NCBI GenBank assembly: GCA_002338515.1
Contig: DDIL01000042.1
Location: 1-17,520, forward strand
From: Glaciecola sp. UBA1851
GTDB taxonomy: Bacteria; Pseudomonadota; Gammaproteobacteria; Enterobacterales; Alteromonadaceae
Length of the DNA stretch: 17,520 bases
Reading direction: 5' to 3'
The position numbers and the translations under genes were made by a program. Below are positions 16,045 through 17,520 of this stretch, piece after piece; the stretch's first letter is position 1, and the number at the start of each line of letters is the position of its first letter. The notes beneath the pieces are model-generated. The model did not search any database. It had not been told where the DNA came from and saw nothing but the letters and a program-made list of their open reading frames with translations.

Positions 16045-17520
16045 ATGCAAGATTCATTATTTTCGACTATTTATTCGCCCATTGGTAAATTGATAAAGCA
16101 TGCAGCGTTAGTATGTGTTGCGCTTTTCCTACTGAGTGCATGTCAAGAAAAAACCTCTGAAGAATTCATGCAAGAAGCTCAACAATTCATTGCTGCGGGG
16201 GATAAACAAGCCGCAGTAGTAGCTATGAAAAATGCCGTACAAAAGAATGTGCGCTCTGCTGATGCCAGATTTAAATTAGGTAAACTACATCTTGAACTTG
16301 AAGATTATGCCTCCGCAGAAAAAGAGCTGTCTAGGGCAATTGAACTTGGTTATGACGAATCTCAAGTTCTCCCATTATTAACATTAGCTTTGCAACGATC
16401 AGGTGCGAATGTTGAGCTTTCCCAACTTGACATTATAAGTTCCTCTATAAGCCCAGATGAAAAGGTAGAAGCTGGGTTTCGTCAGTTAGCTTCTTTAGTG
16501 GCGCTAAACAAAGAAGAAGAATCTCGGTCACTGATTAGTTCTTTATTAGAAATCCAATCTGACAGTGCCTACAGAAATCTTGTTCAAGCATATTTGTATA
16601 TTTTTGATGAGAGTGCAGTTGAGGCATTAAATGAAGCTGAACTAGCCTATGAAAAAGAGCCGCTAAACAGAGATGTTATTAATACTGCTGCCCGACTATA
16701 CACGTTAAACGGGCAAGGAGAAAAAGGTGCACAGTTGTATGAAGAATACTTAAAAGTCGCGCCCAATGATTTACAAGCAAAATTTTCAATTGCAAATATG
16801 CTAATAGAGCAACGCCAAGCAGACCGAGCAGAAGTGTATATTGATGAACTATTGTCTTTAAATGAAAATAGTCCTGAACTTACCCAGCTAAAAGCTGTGG
16901 TTCGTGCTGCTGTAAAAGACTATGCCGCAGCGAAAGAATTTGCTGAAAAATCAATTAGCATGGGCAACAACAATCCTGCTTCTAGATTAATTGCTGGATT
17001 ATCTTCATATGAATTACAAGAATTCGAAGCAGCTGTTGGTCATTTAACGGTTATTGCTTCTATTCTTCCTGACAATCATCCTGGATTACGTATTTTAGCG
17101 GCAAGCCAATTGCAATCTAATATGGGTGATGAGGCAGGAGAAATACTGCAAAGAGTCATTGCTGCCGATTCAAGTGATGCATCGTTGTTTTCAAGAGCTG
17201 GCTATGAATTAATTAAATCAGGTGATATTGACGGGGCTAAATCAGTTATAGAACAAGCTGAAAAAGTGACCGAATCATCAGAAGATTTAGCTAGACTTGG
17301 CGTATTAAAACTATCAATAAATGATGTGGAAGGTGTGGTTAATTTGGAAAGTGCAGTTGCACAAGCACCAGAGTCAGCATCAGCTAGGGCGACATTAGCC
17401 GGTGCATATTTAAGTACAGAGCAATATGACAAAGCACTATCATTATCAAGGGAGTGGCAACTAGATTCACCAAAAGACGTTGAAGGGGATGTATTAGAAT
17501 CTGAAGTTTTGCAACGACAA
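16045..17520 (+). CDS. prsT: PEP-CTERM system TPR-repeat lipoprotein, PrsT-like (3'-truncated by window edge)
   Basis: The frame is open from ATG 16045 to the last base (492 codons, no stop); the family is about 900 residues, so roughly half is seen. The start is chosen because TAAGG lies 4 nt upstream and a lipoprotein signal follows directly: hydrophobic segment (about 19-32) ending LLSAC, with Cys33 as the lipidated residue and Gln34 after it, which favours the outer membrane. The mature part is nearly all tetratricopeptide-type helical hairpins. The first block (FMQEAQQFIAAGDKQAAVVA, then KNAVQKN, then ARFKLGKLHLELEDYASAEKELSRAIELGYD) closely follows the characteristic start of the PEP-CTERM-associated protein PrsT. 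Repeats carry on with YAAAKEFAEKSISMG, FEAAVGHL and DKALSLS. PrsT occurs in genomes with an exosortase and is thought to act in the surface-sorting/exopolysaccharide system; its exact role is not known. The gene shows ordinary codon use for the region. Confidence 0.82.
   Translation, partial: MQDSLFSTIYSPIGKLIKHAALVCVALFLLSACQEKTSEEFMQEAQQFIAAGDKQAAVVAMKNAVQKNVRSADARFKLGKLHLELEDYASAEKELSRAIELGYDESQVLPLLTLALQRSGANVELSQLDIISSSISPDEKVEAGFRQLASLVALNKEEESRSLISSLLEIQSDSAYRNLVQAYLYIFDESAVEALNEAELAYEKEPLNRDVINTAARLYTLNGQGEKGAQLYEEYLKVAPNDLQAKFSIANMLIEQRQADRAEVYIDELLSLNENSPELTQLKAVVRAAVKDYAAAKEFAEKSISMGNNNPASRLIAGLSSYELQEFEAAVGHLTVIASILPDNHPGLRILAASQLQSNMGDEAGEILQRVIAADSSDASLFSRAGYELIKSGDIDGAKSVIEQAEKVTESSEDLARLGVLKLSINDVEGVVNLESAVAQAPESASARATLAGAYLSTEQYDKALSLSREWQLDSPKDVEGDVLESEVLQRQ

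Noticed and set aside
17202..17432. 76-codon minus-strand frame inside prsT
   Set aside because: Antisense shadow of the TPR coding sequence.
1..17520. tRNA, rRNA, CRISPR arrays, IS transposases, phage or toxin-antitoxin genes
   Set aside because: Looked for on both strands by eye; no cloverleaf with conserved T-loop, no regular repeat-spacer array and no such protein family was seen.

Overview
This 17.5-kb window looks like chromosomal DNA from a marine gammaproteobacterium, most likely of the Alteromonadales (Colwellia/Thalassotalea/Alteromonas-like). The base composition is AT-rich. The housekeeping genes are typical of gammaproteobacteria (tamB, fused three-activity cysG, csdA/deaD-type helicase). 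There is also a PEP-CTERM/exosortase component (a PrsT-like lipoprotein) and a PEP-CTERM-like secreted protein. The taxonomic call is an inference from gene content, not from a marker gene. Both ends cut through genes: tamB lacks its 5' part and prsT lacks its 3' part.

Layout: (1) 1-2255, the C-terminal 750 residues of the outer-membrane-biogenesis protein TamB, plus strand. (2) 2321-6121, a tight minus-strand operon read as HlyD-type adaptor, then C39-peptidase ABC exporter, then a 93-residue LuxR-type HTH protein with a Gly-Gly tail. (3) 6561-7232, a plus-strand PEP-CTERM-like secreted protein behind a near-consensus sigma-54 promoter, closed by a clear intrinsic terminator. (4) 7675-12209, two minus-strand genes: a very large TolB-propeller/amidohydrolase fusion and a membrane-anchored transglutaminase-like protein. 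(5) 12364-12478, a 115-bp palindromic repeat element with 20-bp perfect inverted ends. (6) 12545-13951 cysG and 14126-15841 deaD/csdA, both minus, separated by a strong hairpin terminator for deaD. (7) 16045 to the end, the PrsT-like TPR lipoprotein, plus strand, divergent from deaD.

Two themes stand out. The first is the exporter operon: it has an intact double-glycine protease/transporter and its adaptor, but no ordinary precursor peptide nearby. The only Gly-Gly candidate is the C-terminal tail of the small LuxR-type protein encoded 13 bp downstream. That would make this protein either a simple operon-encoded regulator or an unusual precursor whose leader is a DNA-binding domain. The second theme is the exosortase-related surface system: a secreted protein with a C-terminal sorting-like signal and a sigma-54 promoter, plus a PrsT-like TPR lipoprotein. 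This fits the known PEP-CTERM / PrsK-PrsR / RpoN regulatory link, although no exosortase lies in the window.

No tRNA, rRNA, CRISPR array, IS transposase or phage gene was seen.
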